13,321 nt of DNA from Roseovarius sp. UBA6217 (GTDB taxonomy: Bacteria > Pseudomonadota > Alphaproteobacteria > Rhodobacterales > Rhodobacteraceae), in NCBI GenBank assembly GCA_002421985.1, contig DISF01000001.1, forward strand, positions 10,326 to 23,646, written 5' to 3'. The notes beneath the pieces were generated by a model. That model saw only the letters and a list, made by a program, of their open reading frames with translations. It was not told the origin of the DNA and did no database searches. A program made the position numbers and the translations under genes. Below, piece by piece: positions 6,681 through 13,133 of the stretch; positions within the stretch are counted from its first letter, which is position 1, and every line of letters starts with the position of its first letter.

Positions 6681-6887
6681 TCAGGCGGCGTCGTCTTCCA
6701 GGTCGATTTCCTCAACCATCGCAACAACTTCGCGCTCGGCGTAGTGGCCGCAAGCCGCACAGACGTGGTGCGGGCGTTTCAACTCGCCGCAATTGGGGCA
6801 TTCGTTGGGATTGCCTGCGGTGAGTGCATCATGCGCGCGACGATTGTTGCGGCGCGATTTCGAGACCTTGTTCTGTTGGACGGCCAT
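6681..6887 (-). CDS. rpmF: 50S ribosomal protein L32
   Basis: 68-residue ribosomal protein. The basic N-terminus MAVQQNKVSKSRRNNRRAHD is diagnostic of bacterial L32. The C-half holds a CxxC...CxxC zinc ribbon (Cys30, Cys33, Cys43, Cys46: CPNCG...CAACG), so this is the zinc-binding (C+) form. The acidic tail EEIDLEDDAA is common in alphaproteobacterial L32. The ATG at 6887 has GAGGT 6 bases upstream. The placement between yceD and plsX is the widely conserved arrangement. Confidence 0.97.
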   Translation of the reverse strand: MAVQQNKVSKSRRNNRRAHDALTAGNPNECPNCGELKRPHHVCAACGHYAEREVVAMVEEIDLEDDAA

Positions 6888-6998
6888 GTCACAACCTCAA
6901 TTCCTGCGGGCCAGTAGGCGGCCCATGTTTCACGGGTGTTCGCGGCTCTTAATCCCTACCGAGCCGCCGGTTCAACCCAAAATTCCGGTGAGAGCGCG

Positions 6999-7026
6999 AA
7001 AATACAGAGATTTGATGCCGGGACAA
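6999..7026 (-). promoter_or_regulatory. putative promoter for rpmF-plsX-fabH
   Basis: On the - strand TTGTCC (7026-7021) and TATTTT (7004-6999) are separated by 16 bases, with four matches to consensus in each hexamer. Transcription would begin near 6992, leaving a leader of about 105 bases before the L32 start. The site is in the 164-base gap after yceD, so rpmF need not depend on yceD transcription. Confidence 0.45.
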
Positions 7027-7051
7027 GCGATTCTTGGGCGCGCGCGGCGGA

Positions 7052-7678
7052 TCAGGCGCGGTCGTCGTCAGTGCCCTTTTCGCTGTCAGTGCCGTCACCC
7101 GTCTCGGCCAGCCTGTCGCGCAACCCGGCAAGCCCGCCAAAGGGGCGGCTGGGGGCGGCAGCCTCACCGGTGTTGGCCTCGGCCCCGTCCTCGGGCAGGG
7201 TGCCGTCGGGGCCGGCGGCCACGGCCCCGAGCGTGGCCCCCTCGCTGCGCGGCCAGGGCGGCAGCGCCAGTGCCAGCGCCTCGGCAAGCACGGCATCGAG
7301 GTCGATCACCGCGCCCAGCGGCTCTGTGCTGTCATCCTCGGGCATTTCCAACTCGTCGCCGGGCAGCGCCTCGGGCGGGGGAACATCGGGCACGTAGCGG
7401 CGCGTCACCGCCTCGTCGATGCGGGTTGTGACGGGCGCGAGGGTCACGCCGCAGGGCTGCACCACGGTCGCCCCGAGCATGGCATCAAGCCGCCAGCCGC
7501 GCGCATCGTCGGGGGTGATCGCGCCCTCAAGGCGCAGCTTGCGCAAGTCGATGAGGTCGAGCCGCGCGGCGAGCGCCGCGCGCGCGCCCGCGTCGGGCAC
7601 GATCTCGAATCGGTGGCCGCCGCGCCGCGCAATCTGTGCGACGGGGATGCGGTGGGGGGCTTGGCCGTCGCCGGTCAT
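7052..7678 (-). CDS. yceD: YceD family (DUF177) protein, 23S rRNA accumulation factor
   Basis: 208-residue DUF177 protein. The family is linked to 23S rRNA accumulation and is nearly always encoded next to rpmF, as here. Visible family features are the central LEGAITPDDARGWRLDAMLGATVVQPCGVTLAPVTTRIDEAVTRRYVPD (residues about 50-98, conserved Cys76) and a downstream acidic segment followed by VIDLDAVLAEALALALPPWPR. Residues after about 145 are a low-complexity acidic tail ending DSEKGTDDDRA. The alphaproteobacterial form has only one of the cysteines seen in some homologs. The ATG at 7678 has AGGAGG 5 bases upstream. The gene is divergent from the bamE-like gene across 90 bases. Confidence 0.88.
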   Translation of the reverse strand: MTGDGQAPHRIPVAQIARRGGHRFEIVPDAGARAALAARLDLIDLRKLRLEGAITPDDARGWRLDAMLGATVVQPCGVTLAPVTTRIDEAVTRRYVPDVPPPEALPGDELEMPEDDSTEPLGAVIDLDAVLAEALALALPPWPRSEGATLGAVAAGPDGTLPEDGAEANTGEAAAPSRPFGGLAGLRDRLAETGDGTDSEKGTDDDRA

Positions 7679-7700
7679 CGCGGCCTCCTGCTTTGCATTC

Positions 7701-7728
7701 TTGAACCCGAGGGCTGCATTGATGTAAG
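7701..7728 (+). promoter_or_regulatory. putative promoter for the bamE-like gene
   Basis: TTGAAC (7701-7706) and TGTAAG (7723-7728) are separated by 16 bases, with four consensus matches each, about 40 bases before the ATG at 7769. It lies in the 90-base divergent gap shared with yceD. The -10 is imperfect, so this is tentative. Confidence 0.35.
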
Positions 7729-7768
7729 CGGGATAAAAGCCGCAGGCGGCGGTGACAAGGGGGCAGAG

Positions 7769-8227
7769 ATGAAGGCGTTGTCAATGCAGGTGCGGCGCAT
7801 CCTTGCGGTTTGTGGTCTTGCGGCGCTTGCCGCCTGTTCGCCCTCTTACCAGAACCACGGCTATGTCCCCCCTGAAAGCGATCTTGAAAACCTGATCGTC
7901 GGCACCGATACCCGCGCCACGGTGGATGATCTGATCGGCCCGCCCTCGGTGTCGGGCATGGTGGGCGACGGTGATTATTACTATGTGCGCACGCGCAAAA
8001 GCACCACGCTGATGCTGCGCCCGAAGGTGGTCGAGCGCGAGGTTCTGGCGATCTCGTTCAACGCCGATGACACGATTGCCAATATCGAGCGATTCGGGCT
8101 GGAAGACGGGCAGATCGTGCCGATCTCGCGCCGGGTGACCGATAGCTCGGTCGTCAAGAACGGTTTCTTGCGCCAGTTGCTCAGCAATATCGGGGCGATC
8201 AACCCGGTGGATGCGTTTGGAAGCTGA
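7769..8227 (+). CDS. bamE: outer membrane assembly lipoprotein, BamE/SmpA family
   Basis: 152-residue lipoprotein. The signal peptide MKALSMQVRRILAVCGLAALAAC ends in lipobox LAAC with the lipidated Cys23, and Ser24 favours outer-membrane sorting. The mature part has the SmpA/OmlA fold pattern: LENLIVGTDTRATVDDLIGPPSVSGMVGDGDYYYVRTRKS (about 41-80), then REVLAISFNADDTIANIERFGLEDG. BamE supports the beta-barrel assembly complex. The ATG at 7769 is preceded by AAGGGGG at about 5 bases. The in-frame frame stays open far upstream, but that stretch is antisense to yceD and lacks a signal peptide. An internal ATG at residue 6 is a less likely start. Confidence 0.87.
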   Translation: MKALSMQVRRILAVCGLAALAACSPSYQNHGYVPPESDLENLIVGTDTRATVDDLIGPPSVSGMVGDGDYYYVRTRKSTTLMLRPKVVEREVLAISFNADDTIANIERFGLEDGQIVPISRRVTDSSVVKNGFLRQLLSNIGAINPVDAFGS

Positions 8228-8257
8228 CCCTGCGCGCGGCGGCATGAGGGCGCAGCG

Positions 8258-8995
8258 ATGAAGGAGATACGCCAGGGGGCCTATGTGGCACGGCTGGCGC
8301 GCGGACCTGGGGATGTGGCGCGCGCGCAGGCGCTGCGCGCGGCGGCGTTTCTGGGCGGCGAGGCGGCGTATGATGCCGATAACCATGATGCGCAGTGCCT
8401 TCATGTGCTGATCGAGGAGGCGCAGAGCGGGCGGCTTCTGTGTTGTTTCCGGGTGCTGATGCTGGAGGGCGGGGCCGCAATCGCGCGGAGCTATTCGGCG
8501 CGGTTCTACGACCTCACGGCGCTCGAGGCGTATGGGGGCCGCATGGCCGAGATGGGGCGGTTCTGCGTGGCACCGGGGCGCGGCGATGCCGATATCGTGC
8601 GGCTCGCGTGGGCGGCGATGACGCGGCTGGTGGACGATCACGGCGTCATGATGCTGTTTGGCTGTTCCTCGTTCAAGGGGGTCGAGGCCGCCCCCTATCT
8701 TGACGCTTTCGCGGTGCTGGGGGCGGGGCATCTTGCGCCGGCACGGTGGCGGCCGCGCGTCAAGGCACCGAGCGTGTTTCCTTTTGCCGAGCTGCTACGG
8801 CCGCACAAGCCCGACCTCAAGGCCGCGATGCGCCATATGCCCCCCCTTTTGCGGACCTATCTGATGATGGGCGGCTGGGTCAGCGATCACGCGGTGATCG
8901 ACCGGCAGATGGGCACGCTGCATGTCTTTACCGGGGTGGAGATCAGCGCGATCCCGGCGGCGCGGCAGCGGCTTTTGCGGGCGCTGGCGGGGTAG
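8258..8995 (+). CDS. olsB: L-ornithine N(alpha)-acyltransferase (OlsB-like, GNAT fold)
   Basis: 245 residues. The sequence fits the OlsB-type acyltransferases that transfer a 3-hydroxyacyl chain from ACP to ornithine, the first step in ornithine lipid synthesis. Key visible blocks: YVARLARGPGDVARAQALR (9-27), LLCCFRVL (60-67), IARSYSARFYDL (75-86), MAEMGRFCVAPGRGDADIVRLAWAAMTRLVDDHGVMMLFGCSSFKG (96-141) and LLRTYLMMGGWVSDHAVIDRQMGTLHVFTGVEI (198-229). The ATG at 8258 has GAGGG 8 bases upstream. It follows the bamE-like gene by 30 bases, so the two may be co-transcribed. The partner O-acyltransferase OlsA is not next to it. A general GNAT N-acyltransferase is the fallback call. Confidence 0.75.
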   Translation: MKEIRQGAYVARLARGPGDVARAQALRAAAFLGGEAAYDADNHDAQCLHVLIEEAQSGRLLCCFRVLMLEGGAAIARSYSARFYDLTALEAYGGRMAEMGRFCVAPGRGDADIVRLAWAAMTRLVDDHGVMMLFGCSSFKGVEAAPYLDAFAVLGAGHLAPARWRPRVKAPSVFPFAELLRPHKPDLKAAMRHMPPLLRTYLMMGGWVSDHAVIDRQMGTLHVFTGVEISAIPAARQRLLRALAG

Positions 8996-9008
8996 CGCGC
9001 AAGGTGGC

Positions 9009-9044
9009 TTGACGGCGCGCGGGCGGCGGGGTAGCCCGCGCCCA
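9009..9044 (+). promoter_or_regulatory. putative promoter giving a leaderless uup mRNA
   Basis: TTGACG (9009-9014), a 17-base spacer, then TAGCCC (9032-9037) and 6 bases to the A of the ATG at 9044. That spacing would put the transcription start at the first base of the start codon. No usual ribosome site is present. The -10 matches only TA of the consensus, so the call rests on the strong -35 and exact spacing. Confidence 0.45.
9017..9041 (+). repeat. GC-only inverted repeat just before the uup start
   Basis: GCGCGGGC (9017-9024) and GCCCGCGC (9034-9041) are perfect 8-base complements with a 9-base loop. The structure ends 2 bases before the ABC-F ATG and begins 21 bases after the olsB stop. 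No T tract follows, so it is not a classical terminator. It overlaps the proposed promoter spacer and -10. Confidence 0.5.
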
Positions 9045-10858
9045 TGGCCCGTGCCCCGCTTTTGCAACTCACCGATATTGCGCTCACCTTTGGCGGTGCG
9101 CCGCTGTTTGCGAACCTGTCGCTGGTGGTGCAGGCGGGCGACCGCGTGGCGCTGGTGGGGCGCAACGGATCGGGCAAATCGACGCTGATGAAGGTGATGG
9201 CGGGGCTGGTGGAGCCGGACCGCGGCGCGCGTGTGGTCTCGCCGGGGGTGAGCGTGGGCTATATGGAGCAAGATCCCGACATGGCCGGTTTCGCCACGCT
9301 GGGCGACTATGCCATGAGTGCGCTGGAGCCAGGCGAGATGTATCGCGTCGAGATGGCGGGCGAGGGGCTGAAATTCGATCCCGCCCGCGCGGTCGAGACC
9401 GCCTCGGGCGGCGAGCGGCGGCGCGCGGCGCTCGCCAAGCTGATGGCCGAGGCACCCGAATTGATGTTGCTCGACGAGCCGACCAACCATCTTGATATCG
9501 AGGCGATCGGCTGGCTGGAAGAGCAGTTGCGCACCACCCGCAAGGCCTTTGTCCTCATCAGCCACGACCGCGCGTTCCTGCGTGAGCTTAGCCGCGCAAC
9601 CCTCTGGATCGACAGGGGAATGACGCGGCGGCAGGAAGAGGGGTTCGGCGGGTTCGAGGCGTGGCGCGACAAGGTCTGGGAGGAAGAGGACCAGCAGCGC
9701 CACAAGCTTGACCGCAAGATCAAGGCCGAGGCGCGTTGGGCCGTGGAGGGCATCAGCGCGCGGCGCAAGCGCAACCAGGGCCGCGTGCGCAACCTGCAAG
9801 CCCTGCGCGAGGAGCGCAGCGCGCAGATCAAGCGGCAGGGCACGGCGGCGATGGCGCTGGAAAGCGGCCCCAGCTCTGGCCGCAAGGTGATAGAAGCGAA
9901 AGAAATAACAAAGGCTTACGGGGATAGCATCATCCTGCGCCCCTTTAGCCTGACGGTGATGCGCGGCGAGCGGGTGGCCTTTGTCGGCCCAAATGGCGTA
10001 GGCAAGACGACGCTTTTGAAAATGCTGATGGGCGAAGAGAAGCCCGATAGCGGCACCGTGGTGCATGGCACCAACCTGATCCCGGCGGTGTTCGATCAGG
10101 CGCGGGCGCGGCTCGATCCGGAAATGACGCTCTGGGACAGCTTGACCGGGGATGCCGAGATGCGCGTCTCGGGGCAGGCCGATCAGGTGCTGGTGCGCGG
10201 CGTGCCGCGTCATGTGGTGGGCTATCTCAAGGATTTCCTGTTTGATGAGCGGCAGGTGCGCGCGCCGGTCAAGTCCTTGTCGGGCGGGGAAAAGGCGCGG
10301 CTTTTGCTGGCCCGGATCATGGCGCGCGAGAGCAACCTTCTGGTGCTCGACGAGCCGACCAACGATCTCGATGTGGAAACGCTGGATTTGATGCAGGAAT
10401 TGCTCGACGCTTACGACGGCACGGTGCTTCTGGTCAGCCACGACCGCGATTTCCTTGACCGGGTGGCGACCACCACCATCGCGATGGAGGGGGACGGGCG
10501 CGCCGTGGCCTATGCCGGGGGCTGGTCGGACTATCGCGCGCAACGGCTTGAAGATTCGCCGGACTGGACCAGGACCCCGGCCAAATCCGGCGACAGGAAG
10601 CCGGAGTCGAAGCGGCAGAAATCCGCTTCGGAGCGCCTCAGCTTCACCGAGAGGCACAGGCTCGAGGAACTTCCTGCCCAGATCGCGCGGCTGGAGGCCG
10701 AGATCGCCAAGCTCGAGGGGCTTTTGTCAGACCCCGAGCTTTTCACCCGCGAGCCGGTCAAGTTCCGCCGTGCCACCGAGGCGCTGACGGCGCGGCAGGC
10801 GGCGCTTGCCGCCGCCGAGGAAGAATGGCTGGCGCTGGCCGAACGCGCCGAAGGCTGA
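9044..10858 (+). CDS. uup: ABC-F family ATPase, Uup-like
   Basis: 604-residue soluble protein with two ATP-binding cassettes and no membrane segments. ABC-F proteins act on the ribosome, and Uup also affects transposon excision and replication. Cassette 1: Walker A GRNGSGKS (39-46), signature SGGERRR (121-127), Walker B MLLDEPTNHLD (141-151) and ISHD. Cassette 2: Walker A GPNGVGKT (315-322), signature LSGGEKAR (412-419), Walker B LVLDEPTNDLD (433-443) and VSHD. The linker 205-265 is charged and helical. The C-terminal segment from about 530 (RLSFTERHRLEELPAQIARLEAEIAKLEGLL...DPELFTREP) is the coiled-coil domain typical of Uup. Residues 281-293 use several AT-rich codons, including two ATA. 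It is likely transcribed from its own promoter at 9009-9037. Confidence 0.92.
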   Translation: MARAPLLQLTDIALTFGGAPLFANLSLVVQAGDRVALVGRNGSGKSTLMKVMAGLVEPDRGARVVSPGVSVGYMEQDPDMAGFATLGDYAMSALEPGEMYRVEMAGEGLKFDPARAVETASGGERRRAALAKLMAEAPELMLLDEPTNHLDIEAIGWLEEQLRTTRKAFVLISHDRAFLRELSRATLWIDRGMTRRQEEGFGGFEAWRDKVWEEEDQQRHKLDRKIKAEARWAVEGISARRKRNQGRVRNLQALREERSAQIKRQGTAAMALESGPSSGRKVIEAKEITKAYGDSIILRPFSLTVMRGERVAFVGPNGVGKTTLLKMLMGEEKPDSGTVVHGTNLIPAVFDQARARLDPEMTLWDSLTGDAEMRVSGQADQVLVRGVPRHVVGYLKDFLFDERQVRAPVKSLSGGEKARLLLARIMARESNLLVLDEPTNDLDVETLDLMQELLDAYDGTVLLVSHDRDFLDRVATTTIAMEGDGRAVAYAGGWSDYRAQRLEDSPDWTRTPAKSGDRKPESKRQKSASERLSFTERHRLEELPAQIARLEAEIAKLEGLLSDPELFTREPVKFRRATEALTARQAALAAAEEEWLALAERAEG

Positions 10859-10864
10859 TTTTCT

Positions 10865-10893
10865 TTGTCGCCCCCCGCCCGACAGGCTATGGT
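10865..10893 (+). promoter_or_regulatory. putative promoter for the methyltransferase/PIG-L gene
   Basis: TTGTCG (10865-10870), 17 bases, TATGGT (10888-10893), each with four consensus matches. Transcription would begin near 10900, giving a leader of about 22 bases to the ATG at 10922, with GGGGG in the expected ribosome-site position. It starts 6 bases after the uup stop and argues against an upstream TTG start at 10865. Confidence 0.5.
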
Positions 10894-10921
10894 GCGCCAA
10901 AACGGCAAGGCCGGGGGCAGT

Positions 10922-12331
10922 ATGGATATTTCCGGGGTGAAACCACGGGCGAATTCCGCTGAGGATATTCTCGCCTCGGCGGCGTTTCGCAGCGATCTGG
11001 ACGGGTTGAACCGGGCAATCCTCGCCTCCCTGACTGCGGCGGGCGAGCCTGCGGTGATCAACGGCAACGTGCTTTACGCCAACAATGTCGAGACGTTCGA
11101 GACCGCAGGGTTTTCCGATATCATGGCGGCCAAGCGCGGCGCGCTGGTGGCGATGGCGCAGCGGTCGCGCGCCTTCGTCGAGGTGGGCGTGGCGGGGGGG
11201 CATGCGGTGCTTCTGGCGCTTCATGCCAACCCCGATCTGCGCGTCGTGGGCATTGATCTGGCGCAGCGTCTGCGCCCGTTCTGGCCCGCCGTCGAGGTGT
11301 TCGTGCCCGCCGCTGCCGCCTGGCTCGAGGCGCGCTTTCCGGACCGCTTCCGGCTTATCAAGGCCAATGCCGTCGACGGGCTGCGCGAGGTGGCGCAGAC
11401 CCGGCCCATCGGCGCGGTCGACATGCTCCATCTCGACGGCGGCAAGGATGGGCGGATGGCGGAGTTGGAGGCGATCTGGCCCGCGCTTGCCCCGCGCGCC
11501 TGGCTCATGCAAGGCGATTATGCCCATGGCCTCGTGCGCGAGGCGACCGCCGAGATGATCGCGCGAGGACTGGCGCGCGACGTGAGCGATCCGACCTTCC
11601 CGGTGCTGCGCGACAAGCGCTTTCGCGTGGTCGAAACCGGGCAGGCCGTTCCGGGCGAGAGCCTGCGCCTGCCCGATTTCGACGGCAAGCGCGTGCTGAT
11701 CTGCACCGCGCATCAGGATGACGAAGTGCTTTTTGCGGGCGGGTTGCTGTCCGAGATCGCGCCGCGCGCCGAGGTGACTCTGGCCTGTTTCTTCCGCCCC
11801 GCACCTGGGCGCGACGATACCGCGACGCGCATGGCCGCGATGGCGCGGGTCTGCGCCGCGCTCGGTGTGGGCCATGTCCAATACCCCTTCGCCGTCGAGG
11901 GGCGCTCGCGCGCGCTGCGCCGCTTCATTTCGCTGCCCTCGGAGCCCGAGGAGTTGCGCGCGCGCCCCCGTCGCGCGCTGGCGCGTCACCCGCTTTTCGC
12001 GCTGCTTTCTGCCACGGCGGAGGGGGCGATGCACCTTTATGCGCCCGATATCGTCATTACCCATAACGAGGTGGGCGAATATGGCCACCGCGAGCATGTG
12101 CTCCTGCACCATGCTGTGCGCAGGGCGGCGGCGCGGGCGGGGGTCCGCACGCTGCTCACTTTCGGCGTGGGCATGGCGGGCGCAGGCCTCACCATAACCC
12201 CCGACCCCGAGGCCAAGCGCGCGCTTTTCGCGCCATATCTGCCGCAGTGGGACGGGGTGGCGCGCTACGAGTTCGCGCTCGCCCCCGAGCGGTTCCTGCG
12301 CCTGCCGCTTTTTGCGGTCACTGCATCCTGA
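10922..12331 (+). CDS. two-domain protein: methyltransferase-like domain + PIG-L family deacetylase
   Basis: 469 residues; no specific gene name recognised. Residues about 60-250 resemble a class I SAM-dependent methyltransferase: glycine motif FVEVGVAGGHA (85-95), acidic VVGIDLA (108-114) and VDMLHLDGGKD (166-176). Residues about 253-469 are a PIG-L/LmbE-type zinc hydrolase. RVLICTAHQDDE (257-268) gives zinc ligands His264 and Asp267 and catalytic Asp266. THNEVGEYGHREH (380-392) supplies the third ligand, His392. The usual AHPDDE reads AHQDDE. Members of this family remove acetyl from N-acetylglucosamine-type sugars, so a sugar or glycolipid substrate is inferred. No signal peptide or membrane segment, so cytoplasmic. 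The ATG at 10922 is chosen because a promoter overlaps the upstream extension. The 3' end overlaps the convergent dehydrogenase gene by 14 bases. Confidence 0.82.
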   Translation: MDISGVKPRANSAEDILASAAFRSDLDGLNRAILASLTAAGEPAVINGNVLYANNVETFETAGFSDIMAAKRGALVAMAQRSRAFVEVGVAGGHAVLLALHANPDLRVVGIDLAQRLRPFWPAVEVFVPAAAAWLEARFPDRFRLIKANAVDGLREVAQTRPIGAVDMLHLDGGKDGRMAELEAIWPALAPRAWLMQGDYAHGLVREATAEMIARGLARDVSDPTFPVLRDKRFRVVETGQAVPGESLRLPDFDGKRVLICTAHQDDEVLFAGGLLSEIAPRAEVTLACFFRPAPGRDDTATRMAAMARVCAALGVGHVQYPFAVEGRSRALRRFISLPSEPEELRARPRRALARHPLFALLSATAEGAMHLYAPDIVITHNEVGEYGHREHVLLHHAVRRAAARAGVRTLLTFGVGMAGAGLTITPDPEAKRALFAPYLPQWDGVARYEFALAPERFLRLPLFAVTAS

Positions 12332-13073
12332 GCGCGCCGTCGAGGCGGATCACCTCGCCGTTGAGATAGCCGCATTCCACGATGAACCGCGCAAGGGCTG
12401 CGTATTCGTCGGGATCGCCCAACCGCTTGGGAAAGGTCACCTCGGTGGCGAGGCTGTCCTGCACCTCTTGCGGCAGGCCGCGCATCATCGGCGTGGCGAA
12501 GATGCCCGGCGCGATGGCCATGACGCGGATGCCCTCGCGCGAAAGATCGCGCGCCATTGGCAGCGACAGACCGACGATCCCCCCCTTCGAGGCGGCATAG
12601 GCGGCCTGGCCTTTTTGTCCGTCAAAGGCGGCGACCGAGGCGGTGTTGACGATCACCCCGCGCGCGCCGTCCGCATCGGGTGCGTTCCCGGCCATTTCTG
12701 CGGCGGCGAGGCGGGAGACGTTGAAGGTGCCGACAAGGTTGATGTCGATGGTGCGGCGAAACAGATCCAATGAGTGCGGCCCTTCGCGCCCGAGCGTCTT
12801 TGCGCCGGTGGCGATGCCCGCACAGTTGATCACCGCCGTGATCCGGCCCATGGCGGATTTGGCCGCGGCAATGGCGGCTGCGACCGAGGCCTCATCGGTG
12901 ACATCCGTTTCGGCGAATGTGGCACCGATCTCGGTGGCGACCGATTGCCCCCGTTCGGCGTCGCGGTCGAGCAAGGTCACCTGCGCGCCCAGCCCGCGGA
13001 AATGCCGTGCCGTAGCCTCGCCAAGGCCCGAGGCCCCGCCGGTGATGATCGCGGCTGTGTCTGTGATGCGCAT
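12318..13073 (-). CDS. short-chain dehydrogenase, HSD10-like 3-hydroxyacyl-CoA dehydrogenase type 2
   Basis: 251-residue classical SDR. Cofactor motif TGGASGLG (11-18), Asp36 at the end of beta-2 (LLDRD) favouring NAD, NCAG (83-86), and catalytic Asn112, Ser146, Tyr159 and Lys163 (YAASK). Long blocks closely follow human HSD17B10/HADH2: GTFNVSRLAAAEM, RGVIVNTASVAAFDGQKGQAAY, ASKGGIVGLSLPMARDL, GIRVMAIAPG and the ending LNGEVIRLDGALRMQ. The likely reaction is NAD-dependent oxidation of 3-hydroxyacyl-CoA in fatty-acid or branched-chain (isoleucine) breakdown. This is inferred from family resemblance. The ATG at 13073 has GGAGG 5 bases upstream. A promoter with an overlapping palindrome lies just before it. 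Confidence 0.9.
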   Translation of the reverse strand: MRITDTAAIITGGASGLGEATARHFRGLGAQVTLLDRDAERGQSVATEIGATFAETDVTDEASVAAAIAAAKSAMGRITAVINCAGIATGAKTLGREGPHSLDLFRRTIDINLVGTFNVSRLAAAEMAGNAPDADGARGVIVNTASVAAFDGQKGQAAYAASKGGIVGLSLPMARDLSREGIRVMAIAPGIFATPMMRGLPQEVQDSLATEVTFPKRLGDPDEYAALARFIVECGYLNGEVIRLDGALRMQ

Positions 13074-13093
13074 GGTGGCCTCCCAAGGTAAAA

Positions 13094-13105
13094 GAACACT
13101 TGTTC
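13094..13105. promoter_or_regulatory. palindromic operator-like site at the dehydrogenase promoter
   Basis: GAACACTTGTTC is a palindrome with 5-base arms and a 2-base centre. It touches the -10 hexamer and covers the predicted transcription start of the - strand gene, the usual position for a repressor. TetR-type repressors of acyl-CoA metabolism often use such sites, but the regulator is not encoded in this window. Confidence 0.5.
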
Positions 13106-13133
13106 AGATACCTGTCCGCCCGGCCCCTGTCAA
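13105..13133 (-). promoter_or_regulatory. putative promoter for the dehydrogenase gene
   Basis: On the - strand perfect -35 TTGACA (13133-13128), 17-base spacer, then TATCTG (13110-13105). Transcription would start near 13098, leaving a leader of about 25 bases containing GGAGG before the ATG at 13073. Confidence 0.55.

Noticed and set aside
6656..6760. N-terminal extension of the plsX frame
   Set aside because: It overlaps rpmF, has no PlsX-like sequence and starts at a less favourable codon; the ATG at 6655 has a ribosome site.
4509..6823. Two long + strand frames opposite fabH and plsX (4509-5804 and 5525-6823)
   Set aside because: Both are mirror frames of strongly conserved enzymes, with Gly/Ala/Arg/His bias and no domains.
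7034..7768. Upstream extension of the bamE-like frame
   Set aside because: It is antisense to yceD; the signal peptide and lipobox begin only at the ATG at 7769.
8795..10657. A 620-codon open frame on the - strand
   Set aside because: It lies opposite uup and the end of olsB, is rich in His/Arg/Pro/Gln as expected for a mirror frame of GC-rich coding DNA, and shows no known domain. The + strand genes are certain.
10727..12112. A 461-codon open frame on the - strand
   Set aside because: It is the antisense of the methyltransferase/PIG-L gene, with low-complexity His/Arg/Gly composition and no recognisable motif.
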